The notes under the pieces are model-generated. The model ran no database searches, had not been told where the DNA came from, and saw nothing but the letters and a program-made list of their open reading frames with translations. From GCA-002779465 sp964596535 (lineage in GTDB: Bacteria; Desulfobacterota; Desulfobacteria; Desulfobacterales; UBA2156), in contig CAZQUR010000012.1 in assembly GCA_964596535.1 (NCBI GenBank), forward strand, positions 1 through 41,455: a DNA stretch of 41,455 bases. The letters run 5' to 3'. The position numbers were made by a program, and so were the translations under genes. Shown here piece by piece: positions 32,418 to 41,357 of this stretch (the first letter of the stretch is position 1; each line of letters starts with the position of its first letter).

Positions 32418-32646
32418 GTAATCACAAAATTTTTGAAACAGCAAGGGCCGAAGCGTTCCGGGGCGCCTGCGGATCAAGGCGTTACCGCCCTTCTTTGTTT
32501 AGGATGCTCTTTGAACGCAAAAATACCAGGATAAACCCCGATTATGGCGCCTCATTATGGAAATCCCCTGGGAAGAACGTCGTCGAAAGCAATGAAAAGG
32601 GGATGCGGAGACGGCTATGGCACAAATCGGGTGTAAGGGGTAAAAG

Positions 32647-34662
32647 ATGAGATATGCAGAGACAGGGTATAATTTGGAAATTGATCTGTCCCGGGGCAGC
32701 ATTGAACGGGTGCCGACGGATCCGAAGGATACGGCACACTATTTGGGGGGCCTGGGGACCAACGCCAAGCTGCTGTGGGACCGGGTTCCGCCGGAGGCGG
32801 AGCCCTTTTCTCCCGAGAACCTGTTGATTTTCAGCACCGGACTTCTGGGGGGGACCCCTGCCACCGGTGCGAACCGAACCATTGTATCGACTTTTTCTCC
32901 ACAAACATTGTTGATGGCTTATTCCATGATGGGCGGCTTTTTCGCCCCGGAATTGAAATACGCCGGTTATGACAAGGTTATCATCCGGGGCAATTCCCCC
33001 GAACTGGTCTATTTATGGATCAACGACGACAAGGTGGAGATCCGGGATGCCTCCCATTTACAAGGAAAAGGCGCGCTTGAAGCCGCCGAAATGATCCGGC
33101 GCGAGTTGAAGGAGCCGAAGGCCCAGGTGTGTGCCATCGGCCTTGCCGGTGAAAACCGGGTGTATTATGCCTCCATCGAGCATTCCCGTTCCAGCGCCAG
33201 CCGGGGCGGAATCGGCGCGGTGATGGGCGCCAAAAAGCTCAAGGCCGTCGCCGTACGCGGCAAAAAAGACATCAACGTCGCCCGCCCGGAAGAATTCATG
33301 AGCCTTTGCAACGAGGTCTTGAATTATATCCAGCACAGGGCAAAAAATCCGATTAAAGGCGTTCCCCCGATTCTGGCCGGAATCGGTTCCCCCCAGGAGA
33401 TGGCCATACACGATGAACAATGGCACACCACCAGTTTTGCCTGGGGAAACGCCCGCCACCGGCGGAAGGGTTTCTGGACAAAGGAAACCGCGGAGGTGTG
33501 GAAGAAGACGCAGGAAAAGGCGGTGGAGCGGCTCATCAGCTGCTATAACTGCCCCATGAAGTGCGGCGCCGTCGTTTCCTACCCGGCGTTGGGGATTTCG
33601 AAATACATGATGAAATGTTATTCGAAGCTCACCTATGTCATGGGCGCCATGGCGGACGATCTGGATTTCGGTTTTCGGATCGCGGGCCTCGCCCAGGAAT
33701 ACGGGGTGGACGGATATACCGCGCCCCAGGTCATGGCCTTTGCAGTGGAGCTTTATGAAGACGGCATTTTAACCGATCAGGACCTCCCGGGGTTTCCATC
33801 CGGGAATGAAGAGCGATTTTTCTGGCTCCTTGAAAAGATCGTCAGAAGAGAAGGAATCGGGGATATTCTGGCCAACGGCACCTACTGGGCGGCCCGGCAG
33901 ATCGGAAAAGGCGCGGAAGCGTACGACCGGAACACCATCAAGAAGCATGAACAGATTCCCATCAAACTGGGGATGCTGAACCCCATCTATTTCCTCATGT
34001 ATTCCACGGGCGAAAAGATGAACATCACCCAAATCGAGGGCCAGATGCCTCAGGTCCCTTTCGCCACCCGGGAGGAAAGGGAAGAGTTTGTAAAGGACTG
34101 GATCCAGGTTCCCGATGAAAAATTCAAGGAATTTTTCCTGAACTGGGAGCTGCGGGGAGAAAACGCGTTTCCCCATTACCCTGCGCCTGAAACGACCTGT
34201 GATCTCGTGGAGTGGCAGGAGACCATGCACTACATCGACGATATTCTCGGAATATGCGCGGGTTTGTCTTCTTTTCCGATAAAACCCCCGTATCATATCC
34301 ACAACCTGCCCAAGTTCATTTCGGCGGCGACGGGAATGGATTTCGATAAAGACAGGCTCTGGAATACCGCCGGAAGGATCCGGAATCTGGTCCGTGCCGT
34401 GAATGTCCGGAGAGGGTTGAGAAGAAACGACGAGAAACCGCCCGAGGATCACTGGAAGAAACGATTCCCGGACTTGGAAAAAAAGCTTCTGGATACCTAT
34501 TATCGATTCAAGGGGTGGAACAACGACGGGATTCCCACCAAGGAAACTTTGGACGGACTGGACTTGGCTTATGTCGCCGAGGATCTTTTGAAAAGGGGGA
34601 TCCTGGAAGAAGGCGAAACAAGCGCTGCCGAAGAGACCGCCGAAGAAGCAGAGCAAAATTAA
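32647..34662 (+). CDS. bamB: BamB-like tungsten/aldehyde ferredoxin oxidoreductase-family subunit of class II benzoyl-CoA reductase
   Basis: A 671-residue cytoplasmic protein of the aldehyde:ferredoxin oxidoreductase family, which binds W or Mo in two metallopterins and one [4Fe-4S] cluster. The start MRYAETGYNLEIDLSRG and the segments YKLKGWNDDGIPTKETL-like near the C-terminus follow BamB of Geobacter as I remember it, closer than tungsten AOR proper. The cluster motif C-Y-N-C-P-M-K-C gives Cys299, Cys302 and Cys306. His260 and Cys324 fall where BamB has its active-site His and metal-ligand Cys (from memory of the published structure). BamB dearomatises benzoyl-CoA without ATP. The following genes supply electrons. 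A related aryl-CoA substrate cannot be excluded. Confidence 0.88.
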   Translation: MRYAETGYNLEIDLSRGSIERVPTDPKDTAHYLGGLGTNAKLLWDRVPPEAEPFSPENLLIFSTGLLGGTPATGANRTIVSTFSPQTLLMAYSMMGGFFAPELKYAGYDKVIIRGNSPELVYLWINDDKVEIRDASHLQGKGALEAAEMIRRELKEPKAQVCAIGLAGENRVYYASIEHSRSSASRGGIGAVMGAKKLKAVAVRGKKDINVARPEEFMSLCNEVLNYIQHRAKNPIKGVPPILAGIGSPQEMAIHDEQWHTTSFAWGNARHRRKGFWTKETAEVWKKTQEKAVERLISCYNCPMKCGAVVSYPALGISKYMMKCYSKLTYVMGAMADDLDFGFRIAGLAQEYGVDGYTAPQVMAFAVELYEDGILTDQDLPGFPSGNEERFFWLLEKIVRREGIGDILANGTYWAARQIGKGAEAYDRNTIKKHEQIPIKLGMLNPIYFLMYSTGEKMNITQIEGQMPQVPFATREEREEFVKDWIQVPDEKFKEFFLNWELRGENAFPHYPAPETTCDLVEWQETMHYIDDILGICAGLSSFPIKPPYHIHNLPKFISAATGMDFDKDRLWNTAGRIRNLVRAVNVRRGLRRNDEKPPEDHWKKRFPDLEKKLLDTYYRFKGWNNDGIPTKETLDGLDLAYVAEDLLKRGILEEGETSAAEETAEEAEQN

Positions 34663-34682
34663 GTAAAAAGGGAACAGGGATC

Positions 34683-35231
34683 ATGGGTGAAAAAAAAAAG
34701 AAAATCATCAAGACGATAAAAATCGATGCGGATAAATGCAACGGCTGCCGGGCGTGTGAAGTGGCCTGTTCCGCCTTTCATGCGACACCGAAATACAGCA
34801 GCAATAATCCGGCGAGATCCCGCATCCGGGTGATTCACGAGCCGTTAAAGGACATGTTCGTTCCTGTCTACGCCGGGGAATACACGGCGGCCGAATGTAT
34901 GGGAAGAGACAGATACGTCCTTGACGGAAAAGAGTACGACGAGTGTGCCTTGTGCCGGGCGTCCTGCCCCTCCAGGGATCTTTTCAAAGAGCCCGATTCG
35001 GGTCTTCCCCTCAAGTGTGATATGTGTGAAAGCGATCCAACACTGACGGAACCCCTGTGCGTTCAGTGGTGCATCACCGATGCCCTGATCTACGAAGAAA
35101 GAGAAGAAGAAGTCGAAGAAGAAGAGGAACAGGAGGAGTTGGAGGTCGGTTTGGAAGCCCTGGCCGACAAGTACGGCATGGAAAAGCTCATCGAAACCGT
35201 TGCCCGGTTGTCAACGGCCAAGAAGGAATAA
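34683..35231 (+). CDS. bamC: BamC-like ferredoxin-type electron-transfer subunit
   Basis: A 182-residue Fe-S protein with Cys groups for several [4Fe-4S] clusters: C-N-G-C-R-A-C-E-V-A-C, C-A-L-C-R-A-S-C, C-D-M-C and C-V-Q-W-C. This is the style of the ferredoxin-like small subunit that sits on BamB-type and AOR-type enzymes. The C-terminal 45 residues are extremely acidic (runs of Glu), then a short helix. It starts 20 bases after bamB on the same strand and would be its direct electron partner in the BamBC core. Confidence 0.88.
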   Translation: MGEKKKKIIKTIKIDADKCNGCRACEVACSAFHATPKYSSNNPARSRIRVIHEPLKDMFVPVYAGEYTAAECMGRDRYVLDGKEYDECALCRASCPSRDLFKEPDSGLPLKCDMCESDPTLTEPLCVQWCITDALIYEEREEEVEEEEEQEELEVGLEALADKYGMEKLIETVARLSTAKKE

Positions 35232-35328
35232 GCGCGTGTTCACTTCTCTGCATGGCGCAATCCCGGATAGAAGATGTAAAACAACACGGGTAATCGAATC
35301 CGCCCCGGGAAAAGGATGAAGATCGAAA

Positions 35329-36480
35329 GTGGAGAACCTGTCCGATTATAAAGAAATCGTGGATGTGATCAAGGCCAGCGGCGGAGAAGCCTTTACGCGG
35401 TGCTTCCAATGCGGGCTGTGTGATGTGGTCTGCCCGTGGAATAAAGTGAGATCGTTCAGCATGCGAAGAATCGTCCGGGAGGCCGGCTTCGGCCTGACGG
35501 AAATCGAAAGTGAGGATATATGGCTTTGTACCACCTGTGGAAAGTGCCCCCAGCAATGTCCCCGGGACGTTAAACAGATCGAATCGGGGGTGGCCCTGCG
35601 GAGGATCGCCACGGAATATGGGGTGTTCCCCAAATCGGTCACTTCGATCCGTACGGTGAGCGGAAGCCTCATCGGGGAGGGGAACCCGCTCGGAGAAGAA
35701 CGGGCCAAACGGGCCGCCTGGACGGAGGGGCTTCAGGTACCTTCTTTCGAGGAAGGGATGGATCTTTTATACTTTCCCGGCTGTTATCTGAGTTATGATC
35801 CGAGGCTGAAAAAAGTGGCTCAAGCCACCGCCCGCATCCTCAACCGGGCGGGGGTGGCGTTCGGCATCCTGGGAACCCAGGAAAACTGCTGCGGCGAAAG
35901 CATCCGAAAAACCGGCGACGAGGCGCTGTTCCGGCGGTTGGCCAAAAGGAACATCAAAACATTCATCGATCAGGGGGTCAAAAAAATTCTGGTCTCTTCC
36001 CCCCATTGCTATCATACCTTTAAAAACGAGTATCCCGAATTCATGGTGCATTTCGAGGTAGTCCATATCACCCAGTATCTGCTTGAATTGATCCGGGACA
36101 AAAAACTGAATCTCAAGAATGGATACGAAAAGAACGTGACCTATCATGACCCCTGCTATTTGGGACGGCACAACGGGATTTACGACGAACCCCGGGAGAT
36201 GCTGAACCAGGTTTCCGGGATCCAATTTGAAGAAATGCCGGAAACGCGGTCCGAAAGTCTTTGCTGCGGCGGAGGCGGGGGAAGGATTTGGATGGAAACC
36301 CCCAAGGGGGAAAGATTCTCCGACTTAAGATTGACGCAGGCCATGGCAATGGGCGCCGATGTTCTGGTGACCTCCTGCCCGTATTGCATCGCCAATTTTG
36401 AAGACAGCCGGTTAACGATGAATGCGGCGGAACAAATCGAAATCAAAGACATCACGGAGATCATACAGGAATCCATTTAA
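35329..36480 (+). CDS. bamD: BamD-like HdrD-type Fe-S protein with two CCG domains
   Basis: A 383-residue protein related to HdrD/GlpC-type subunits. Two [4Fe-4S] motifs occur early: C-F-Q-C-G-L-C-D-V-V-C-P (25-36) and C-T-T-C-G-K-C-P-Q-Q-C-P (about 67-78). Two CCG domains follow: LLYFPGCYLSYDP with E-N-C-C-G-E, and VTYHDPCYLGRHNGIYDEPR with S-L-C-C-G-G-G-G-G. In HdrB/D these bind the noncubane clusters that carry electrons to the disulfide or partner. The start is a GTG. It lies 97 bases after bamC and 29 before bamE. In the Bam complex it is taken to link the reductase with the HdrA-like bifurcating unit. Confidence 0.88.
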   Translation: MENLSDYKEIVDVIKASGGEAFTRCFQCGLCDVVCPWNKVRSFSMRRIVREAGFGLTEIESEDIWLCTTCGKCPQQCPRDVKQIESGVALRRIATEYGVFPKSVTSIRTVSGSLIGEGNPLGEERAKRAAWTEGLQVPSFEEGMDLLYFPGCYLSYDPRLKKVAQATARILNRAGVAFGILGTQENCCGESIRKTGDEALFRRLAKRNIKTFIDQGVKKILVSSPHCYHTFKNEYPEFMVHFEVVHITQYLLELIRDKKLNLKNGYEKNVTYHDPCYLGRHNGIYDEPREMLNQVSGIQFEEMPETRSESLCCGGGGGRIWMETPKGERFSDLRLTQAMAMGADVLVTSCPYCIANFEDSRLTMNAAEQIEIKDITEIIQESI

Positions 36481-36509
36481 AAGGCCAAAAACGACAGGAT
36501 TAAAGAAAA

Positions 36510-39500
36510 GTGGAAAAAGAACAACTGGAACAGTTTTGCAAAAGTTTCGGCCAAGCCGATTTCGGGGATGTCATGGTGGTCGGGGGCGGGATCAGCGGCA
36601 TCCAGGCCGCCCTGGATCTTGCGGCCGGCGGATTCAAGGTGTACCTTGTGGAGAAATCCCCCGCCATCGGCGGCCACATGGCGCAGCTGGATAAAACCTA
36701 CCCCACCAATGACTGCTCCATGTGAATTCTTGCGCCCAAACTGGTCGAGGTCGACCGGCACCCCAACATAGAAGTCCTGACCTATACGGAAGTGGACCGG
36801 ATTCATGGGAAATCAGGAGATTTCAAGGTCACCCTGACGAAAAGGCCCCGGTACGTCATCGAGGATAAGTGTACGGGCTGCACCACCTGCGTAGAGTATT
36901 GCCCCGTCATGGTCCCGGACCCCTATAACCAGGACATGTCATCCAACAAGGCCATTCATATTTACTTTTCGCAGGCCGTTCCCCTGATCACCTACATCGA
37001 TGAAAACTGCCTTTACCTGAAAGACAAAAAATGCCGCATTTGCGAGGCGGTATGTAAAAACTACGCCATCGATTTTCATCAGACGGCCGAAACGTTTGAA
37101 ATACAAGTCGGGGCCGTCATCCTGGCGCCGGGATATGATGTCTTTGACCCGAAGATAAAAGGGGACTACGGATACGGCAGGTTCGACAACGTGGTCACCA
37201 GCCTTGATTTTGAACGGCTGCTGTGCGCCACCGGGCCCCACGAAGGCGAAATCCTGCGCCCTTCGGATCAAACGCATCCCCATAAGATCGCCTGGATTCA
37301 ATGTGTCGGCTCCCGTCGGGTCACCCCCGGAGACAACACCTACTGTTCCGCCGTATGCTGCACCTACACCCAGAAACAGGTCATCCTGACAAAAGACCAT
37401 TATGCCGACGCCGAGTGCACGATTTTCCACAACGATATCCGGTCTTATGGAAAGGATTTCGAGCCCTACTATCAAAGGACGGAAAACCTTCCCGGGATAC
37501 GGTTCATCCGAAGTTATGTTTCTGTGGAAAGGGAACTCCCGGAGACAAAAAACCTGATCGTTAAATACACCACGCACGAAGAGGGGGTCAAAGAAGAAGA
37601 ATTCGATATGGTGGTCTTGTCCGTGGGGCTCAACCCCCCGGCGAATTACAAAGACCTGGCGGACAAATTCGGCATCGAGCTCAATGCATACGGATTCTGC
37701 AAGACCGACAGTATGAATCCCATCGCCACTTCACGTCCGGGTGTTTTCGTCAGCGGGGCGTTCCAGGGGCCCCTGGATATTCCCGAGTCGGTTTTCACCG
37801 CCAGCGGCGCCGGTTCCCAGTGCGGTGAACTCCTGGAATACCGGCGCGGCAGGCTGGCCCGGGAAAAATCGTATTCCCCGGAACGGGATGTCTCCAAAGA
37901 GGAACCGCGGATCGGGGTCTTCGTGTGCCATTGCGGTGCGAATATCGGAAGGGTGGTGGATGTGCCCTCCGTCGTGGAATACGCCTTGACCTTGCCCCAT
38001 GTGGTCCATGCCCAGGAACAGCTCTTTTCCTGTGCCACCAACTCCGCCCAGGAAATAACGGACATGATCAAGGAAAAGGGGCTCAACCGGGTGGTGGTGG
38101 CCGCCTGCTCCCCCAGAACCCTTGAAACACTCTTCCGGGACACACTTCGGGAAGCCGGGATCAACCAATATTTTTTTGATATGGCCAATATCCGGGAACA
38201 CAACTCCTGGGTCCATTCCAAGCAGAAAGAAGAAGCCACGGAAAAGGCAAAAGACATCACCCGGATGTCCGTGGCGCGGGCCTGCCACCTGGAGCCCCTG
38301 CAGGAGATCGATCTCCCCGTCAGCAAGGCAGCCCTGGTGGTGGGGGGAGGGATCGCCGGCATGACGTGTGCCCTTTCCATCGCCAATCAGGGGCATGGGG
38401 TCTACCTGGTGGAAAAGGATACGGACCTGGGGGGAATGGCGAAGCGGATCCACTATACCTTAGACGGGATGGATGTCCAGGCCTGTCGCCGGGACCTGAC
38501 AAACAAGGTCTACCGTCACCCCTTGATCCATGTCCATACGGACGCGGTCATTACGGAGGCCACCGGCTATGTGGGGAATTTCGTCACCAAGATCACTTCT
38601 GAAAACCGATCCTTTGAAATCAAACACGGCGCCGCCGTCATTGCCACCGGCGCCGATGTATACACGCCTGCCGAGTACCTTTACGGCGAAGATGAGCGGG
38701 TATTGACCAACCTGGAACTGGAAGAGGCGATCGCAAAGGGCGATGAAAAGATCTTCAGCGCGAACGCCCTCGTGATGATCCAGTGCGTGGGCTGCAGAAA
38801 TGAAGATCGAAATTATTGTTCCCGGATATGTTGCGGCCAGTCCATAAAGAACGCCCTGAAACTCAAAGAGATCCACCCCGAGATGGAGATCACCATTCTT
38901 TTTCGGGACATGCGGACATATGGATTCAGCGAAGACTTTTACCGGGAAGCTTCCGAAAAGGAAGTACGCTTCATCCGGTATACGCCCGAGGACAAGCCCC
39001 ATGTGGAAGCGGCCGAGGCGGAAGGCCGGTCCGTCTTGAGGGTGGCGGTGACCGATCCCGTCCTGGGGAAAAGGCTCGCCATCGACGCGGATTTTATTTC
39101 ACTGGCCGCCGCCGTGATCCCTCCGGCGGGAAACCGGGAAGTATCTCAATTCTTCAAAGTCACCCTGGGACCGGATGATTTCTTCAAAGAAGCCCATGTA
39201 AAATTAAGACCGGTCGATTTTGCAACCGACGGCGTTTTTCTCTGCGGCACGGCCCACTACCCCAAGCACATCCCGGAAACGATCAACCAGGCCTTCGGGG
39301 CCGCAGGACGGACCTTGACCCTTCTTGCCCATGATATCGTCACCGTTTCCGGCGCCGTCTGTGATGTGGCGGAAAAACAGTGCATGGGATGCGGGGCGTG
39401 CATCTCTGCCTGCACCTATGGCGCCATCGAGTTCCGCGAGACGCGGCAGGGAAAAAAGGCGGTCGTCAATCCGGTTCTGTGTAAAGGAGACGGGCTTTGC

Positions 39501-39593
39501 AACGCCAAGTGTCCGACAGGGGCCATCCGGCTCAGACACTTCACCGATGAAGAGATCGAAAGCCAGATTGATGCCGCAATCGGACTCGTATAG
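36510..39593 (+). CDS. bamE: BamE-like HdrA flavoprotein, selenocysteine-containing
   Basis: A 1027-residue HdrA-type flavin protein, read through the TGA at 36723-36725 as Sec72. The start is GTG at 36510 with AGGA upstream. Residues 20-31 are the first FAD site (VGGGISG). The Sec lies in T-N-D-C-S-M-U-I-L-A-P-K-L-V-E, where HdrA proteins have N-D-C-x-M-C-I-L. Clusters follow in C-T-G-C-T-T-C-V-E-Y-C-P and C-R-I-C-E-A-V-C. A second HdrA-like half starts with VCHCGANIGRVVDV and has VGGGIAGMTCALS as another FAD site. The C-terminus has C-M-G-C-G-A-C and C-N-A-K-C-P ferredoxin clusters. It is the presumed electron-bifurcating core that drives BamB at low potential. Annotation as two genes (36510-36725 and 36792 onward) would be wrong. 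Confidence 0.93.
36723..36725 (+). other. In-frame TGA read as selenocysteine (Sec72 of BamE)
   Basis: Replaces the Cys of the HdrA motif N-D-C-x-M-C; the frame is open for 1027 residues around it. Confidence 0.92.
36741..36758 (+). promoter_or_regulatory. SECIS hairpin of bamE
   Basis: CTGGTCG (36741-36747) pairs with CGACCGG (36752-36758), 7 bp with one G-U, around the loop AGGT. The loop starts 23 bases after the TGA and contains the G-G-U favoured by SelB, as in the E. coli fdhF element. Confidence 0.75.
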
Positions 39594-39620
39594 GAGATAA
39601 AACAAAAAAGGTGGTTACGG

Positions 39621-40460
39621 ATGCGTGAAGGAATTCAATTCAACCCCAAAATACTGGGGTTTGTGTGTCATTGGTGAGCGTACGGCGCGGCTGATCTGGC
39701 TGGAGTTTCCAGACTGCAATATACCACGGATGTCAGACTGATTCGCGTCATGTGTTCCGGCAGAGTCGATCCGGAATTCGTGTTCAGGGCCTTTGCCAAC
39801 GGCATGGATGGGGTGTTTATCGGCGGATGCCGCCTGAACGAATGCAATTACGTGACCCATGGAAATTATCATGCCCTGAACATGGTCCTTTTGTGCAAAA
39901 GAATCATGGAACACATCGGCTTGAATCCCGAGCGGCTGCGGATCGAATTCATGTCCTCCGGTGAAGGGATCCTCTTCGCCGAAGTCGTCAATGATTTCTG
40001 CAAGAAGATCGAAGCGCTGGGCCCCCTCGCCGAAGGCGAAAAAACCGATAAAAATGAAGTGATGTCCAAAATACAGGAAGTCAGAAAGCTCATCCCCTAC
40101 ATCAAGATCGTCAAACGGGAGAAGCTGGACTCCCGCCTGGAAAGCGAGAGCCGGTATGAAACCCTTTTTACGTTGGATGAGATCGAAACACTGTTTAAAG
40201 ATGTCGTCTCTTATTATATTGATCCGGAAAAATGCCAGGCCTGCATGATCTGTTACCGAAGGTGCCCCGTGGAGGCCATTGAGGGCGGAAAGAACCGGAT
40301 CCATGTCATCGACCAGGACAAATGCATCAAATGCGGCACCTGTTTCGACGTCTGTCCCCCCCGCTTCGGGGCGGTGGATACAATATCGGGCGCAACCGTT
40401 CCGGCGCCGGTCCCGGAGGAAGAAAGAACCATCATCAGGAAAGCAAAAGAGAACGTGTGA
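39621..40460 (+). CDS. bamF: BamF-like MvhD-type subunit with ferredoxin domain, selenocysteine-containing
   Basis: A 279-residue protein read through TGA at 39675-39677 as Sec19. The N-terminal part is an MvhD/VhuD domain: FVCHW-U-AYGAADLAG, then RLIRVMCSGRVDPEFVFRAFANGMDGVFIGGCRLNECNYV. Its Cys16, Sec19 and later Cys residues would hold the [2Fe-2S] cluster that hands electrons to HdrA. The C-terminal third has two ferredoxin motifs, C-Q-A-C-M-I-C-Y-R-R-C-P and C-I-K-C-G-T-C-F-D-V-C-P. The ATG at 39621 is 27 bases after bamE. A frame ignoring the Sec codon would start only at 39750 and lose the cluster site. It ends five bases from the convergent fdhD. Confidence 0.93.
39675..39677 (+). other. 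In-frame TGA read as selenocysteine (Sec19 of BamF)
   Basis: Sits at the second Cys of the MvhD C-x-x-C motif before A-Y-G-A-A-D-L-A-G. Confidence 0.92.
39700..39712 (+). promoter_or_regulatory. Candidate SECIS hairpin of bamF
   Basis: CTGGA (39700-39704) pairs with TCCAG (39708-39712) around GTT; weaker pairs extend it outward past a bulged A. The loop starts 28 bases after the TGA, within the known range. Confidence 0.6.
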
Positions 40461-40465
40461 TTTTT

Positions 40466-41275
40466 TTAATTGCTTGATTCGGCCAGGCGCCGAAAACCGC
40501 AATACACGTGAACCTTCGTTTCCTTGGCCGCCGCCAGGGTCATATTCAGGGAATCGGCCAGTTCCACGGCAAGCGCCGTGGGGCGGGAAGCGGCTATGAT
40601 GAAAGGGATATTCGCCCGGGCCGCCTTTTGAACCATTTCATAGCTGATCCGGGAAGAAAGGATCAAGACGTTCGCCCGGTCCAGATTGCCTTTCAGAAAG
40701 AGTTTTCCGACGGCCTTATCCAATGCATTGTGGCGGCCCACATCTTCGGCCATGGATAACAGGTCAAAGCCAACGGTGTAAACGGCCGCGGCGTGGGTGG
40801 ACCGTGTCTGTCGGTACAGATGCTGATGGGTCTCTAATCTTTTCAGGCAGTCATGGGCTTTTGCCAGGTCAACGGGCGGTCCGTCGGGCAGCATCCGCAC
40901 TTTTTGCAAGAGGTCGTCCACCATTTCCTTTCCGCAGATACCGCAGCTGGTTTGACTGATAAAACCCCGGCGTTCCAGAATGCCGGTGATGGCGGCCATC
41001 CGCTCGGGAGTGACGGTGAGGGTGACCGCGTTTGTGGATTCCGCCTCGCAAAAGGTGATGGTGCCGACCTGTTCCAAACGGTCCACGACCCCTTCGGCCA
41101 GGCAAAAGCCGGCCACATGGGGCACTTCCTCCCCCGGGGTCCGCATGACGACGGCATAGGGCTGCCCCTGAACCCGGATGGACAGCGGTTCCTCAAGGAT
41201 CAGTTCCTGCCGGGTCGAACGCCGTGTTTTTCCTTCCTGGTACAATACCTTTAAAGGGCGCGTATTATCACTCAC
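40466..41275 (-). CDS. fdhD: FdhD sulfurtransferase for Mo/W-bis-pterin enzymes
   Basis: A 269-residue cytoplasmic protein that passes sulfur from a cysteine desulfurase to the metallopterin of formate dehydrogenase. The key C-x-x-C motif is S-C-G-I-C-G-K-E near residue 120. Other family segments are EEPLSIRVQGQPYAVVMRTPGEEVPHVAGFCLAEGVV, THAAAVYTVGFDLLSMAEDVGRHNALDKAVG and NVLILSSRISYEMVQKAARANIPFI. I chose the GTG at 41275, which has AAAGGA in front, rather than a longer frame to 41341. No formate dehydrogenase gene lies in the window; the only metallopterin enzyme here is BamB. Confidence 0.94.
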   Translation of the reverse strand: MSDNTRPLKVLYQEGKTRRSTRQELILEEPLSIRVQGQPYAVVMRTPGEEVPHVAGFCLAEGVVDRLEQVGTITFCEAESTNAVTLTVTPERMAAITGILERRGFISQTSCGICGKEMVDDLLQKVRMLPDGPPVDLAKAHDCLKRLETHQHLYRQTRSTHAAAVYTVGFDLLSMAEDVGRHNALDKAVGKLFLKGNLDRANVLILSSRISYEMVQKAARANIPFIIAASRPTALAVELADSLNMTLAAAKETKVHVYCGFRRLAESSN

Positions 41276-41329
41276 GGGAAAATCCTTTTTGACCCTGTGC
41301 CGGGCCGGCGGATATGCGCATTCATGCAA

Positions 41330-41357
41330 AGAATATAACACCCTGTGCGCTTTTCAA
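41330..41357 (-). promoter_or_regulatory. Candidate promoter of fdhD
   Basis: On the minus strand TTGAAA (41357-41352), 16 bases, TATTCT (41335-41330), giving a leader of about 48 bases to the GTG at 41275. Confidence 0.4.

Noticed and set aside
32405..32650. 81-codon frame just before bamB
   Set aside because: It starts inside the predicted promoter, lacks a ribosome site and known motifs, and is Arg-rich; more likely leader.
36726..39593. Separate gene starting at 36792 after a bamE stop
   Set aside because: The frame is the same as upstream, the TGA is at a conserved Cys site, and a SECIS hairpin follows; one Sec gene explains it better.
39615..40502. 295-codon minus-strand frame opposite bamF
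   Set aside because: Shadow of the MvhD/ferredoxin gene; no family features.
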